64,000 nucleotides of DNA from Rugalucina vietnamica (taxonomy: Eukaryota > Mollusca > Bivalvia > Lucinida > Lucinidae). Shown piece after piece: positions 63,455-64,000 of the stretch. The stretch covers positions 17,177,851-17,241,850 of the forward strand of contig OZ024878.1 of assembly GCA_964017185.1 (NCBI GenBank), written 5' to 3'. The notes below the pieces were generated by a model. The model searched no databases. It was not told the DNA's origin and was given only the letters and a program-made list of their open reading frames with translations. Numbering within the stretch: position 1 is the first letter of the stretch; each line of letters begins with the position of its first letter. The translations under genes and the position numbers were made by a program.

Positions 63455-64000
63455 CTTGGCAATCGCAGGAGTTCTGAAGGTCTACAAAATTTTAAGCCCT
63501 CCAAGGGAACCAACTTGCTCACCCTCACCATCCTGGCTGGAGACATTGAAATTAGCCCAGGTCCAAGGTTCCTGTGTCGGCTATGCAAAAAATATTATAA
63601 AGCTACCGACAAATTTGTCACAATGACTGCGAAAAGCGCTTTCATGCGACATGTGCAAATTCCAGCAAAAAAAAAAACATTCCAATTTGAAAACCGAAAA
63701 TGAACCTTCTTGGTATTGTTCAGACTGCAAAGCAGACTGTGGTCTTTGCAGTTGGGCTGTCTTAAATAATCACAAGGCTGTTCAATGTGACAAATGTGAA
63801 ATGTGGGTCCACAATAAATGCTCCTTTGTCTCAGATAACCAGTATGAAAATATACAAAATTCAAATTGTTCATGGATTTGTCCAAAATGTGACTTCTTCA
63901 ACTTTTCCGATTCATTCTTTTCTGATCAATTAAACTTGGAAGAACAAAATAGATTTGCTCCATTGTCAAACGATAGTAGCTGTGGTACTAAAACTTGTGA
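63455..64000 (+). mobile_element. Second LINE of the same lineage, plus strand, runs off the window
   Basis: Plus strand leader GTNLLTLTILAGDIEISPGP and RFLCRLCKKYYKATD, then, after a frameshift near the A-run at 63668, a PHD finger: WYCSDCKADCGLCSW, CDKCEMWVHNKCSF, CSWICPKCDFFNFSDSFFSD. About 70-75% similar to the minus copy at protein level. The two copies meet head to head near 63445-63490. Confidence 0.92.

Larger units (their letters stand above)
60087..63480 (-). mobile_element. Non-LTR retrotransposon (LINE), degenerate
   Basis: Minus-strand LINE with an N-terminal PHD-type zinc finger, an APE-type endonuclease and a reverse transcriptase of the Jockey/CR1 kind. Order: leader with LAGDIKIPPGPRFQCRLCK (63400-63310), PHD finger (63253-63000), endonuclease (62950-62220), connector (62173-61922), RT fingers/palm (61809-60982), RT thumb and C-terminal part (61010-60420), and the C-terminal end ARIPTDDLIPKTRRC..FPQTLRDWN (60310-60090). 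Broken by a T-run frameshift near 63005, a frameshift near 62250, others at 61920-61810, loss of the FADD box near 61000, and a 103-bp insertion at 60311-60413. Confidence 0.93.

Noticed and set aside
63374..63588. Overlapping genes on both strands
   Set aside because: Explained by two head-to-head LINE leaders; not a true antisense gene pair.

Overview
The window is AT-rich eukaryotic nuclear DNA, most likely from a bivalve mollusc. The inference rests on a C1q-domain exon (C1q genes are greatly expanded in bivalves), an intron-rich animal LIN9 gene, and repeat types common in bivalve genomes, such as arrays carrying AAGGGAAATAACTCC and elements ending in AGCTCACCTGAG. The species cannot be named from the sequence alone. 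No rRNA, CRISPR array, prokaryotic operon or functional tRNA gene was seen.

Layout. 1-4.5 kb: microsatellites, dispersed repeats and a long degenerate CCGTA satellite that switches strand. 4526-4944 (+): terminal exon of a C1q-domain gene. 5.1-8.35 kb: tandem 378-bp repeats, a long hairpin, MITEs and a SINE-like copy. 8.86-16.5 kb: three large elements filled with 166-bp or about 455-bp tandem units. 17.2-19.3 kb: decayed tandem copies of the last LIN9 exon, with nested MITEs. 19,338-39,844 (-): the only clearly recognised complex gene, LIN9, the core subunit of the MuvB/DREAM cell-cycle complex. I reconstructed 15 exons by frame, splice sites and collinearity with animal LIN9; together they encode about 510 residues, and only the first coding exon is unplaced. 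Its introns are almost wholly transposable elements, with MITEs or SINEs reaching within 10-60 bp of most splice sites. They include a hAT-like element with a broken zinc finger and a 1.1-1.2 kb inverted repeat. 39.9-52.6 kb: elements inserted into elements, with target duplications still readable at several levels. 53.5-60 kb: a CpG-rich possible first exon, CTAGGT- and CCTA-type minisatellites, a 422-bp TRIM retrotransposon with LTRs, primer-binding site and polypurine tract, and a tRNA-derived SINE. 60.09-64 kb: two non-LTR retrotransposons of one lineage (PHD finger, endonuclease, reverse transcriptase) joined head to head; the minus-strand copy has lost its reverse transcriptase FADD box.

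Apart from C1q and LIN9, almost everything here is mobile or satellite DNA. Most short open frames come from tandem repeats and are not annotated as genes. The most unusual points are the serial duplication of the LIN9 C-terminal exon, the packing of palindromic MITEs against LIN9 splice sites, a GC-AG intron and a 23-nt microexon in LIN9, a three-level nest of transposons with matched target duplications, and a 134-bp patch copied without change into another repeat.
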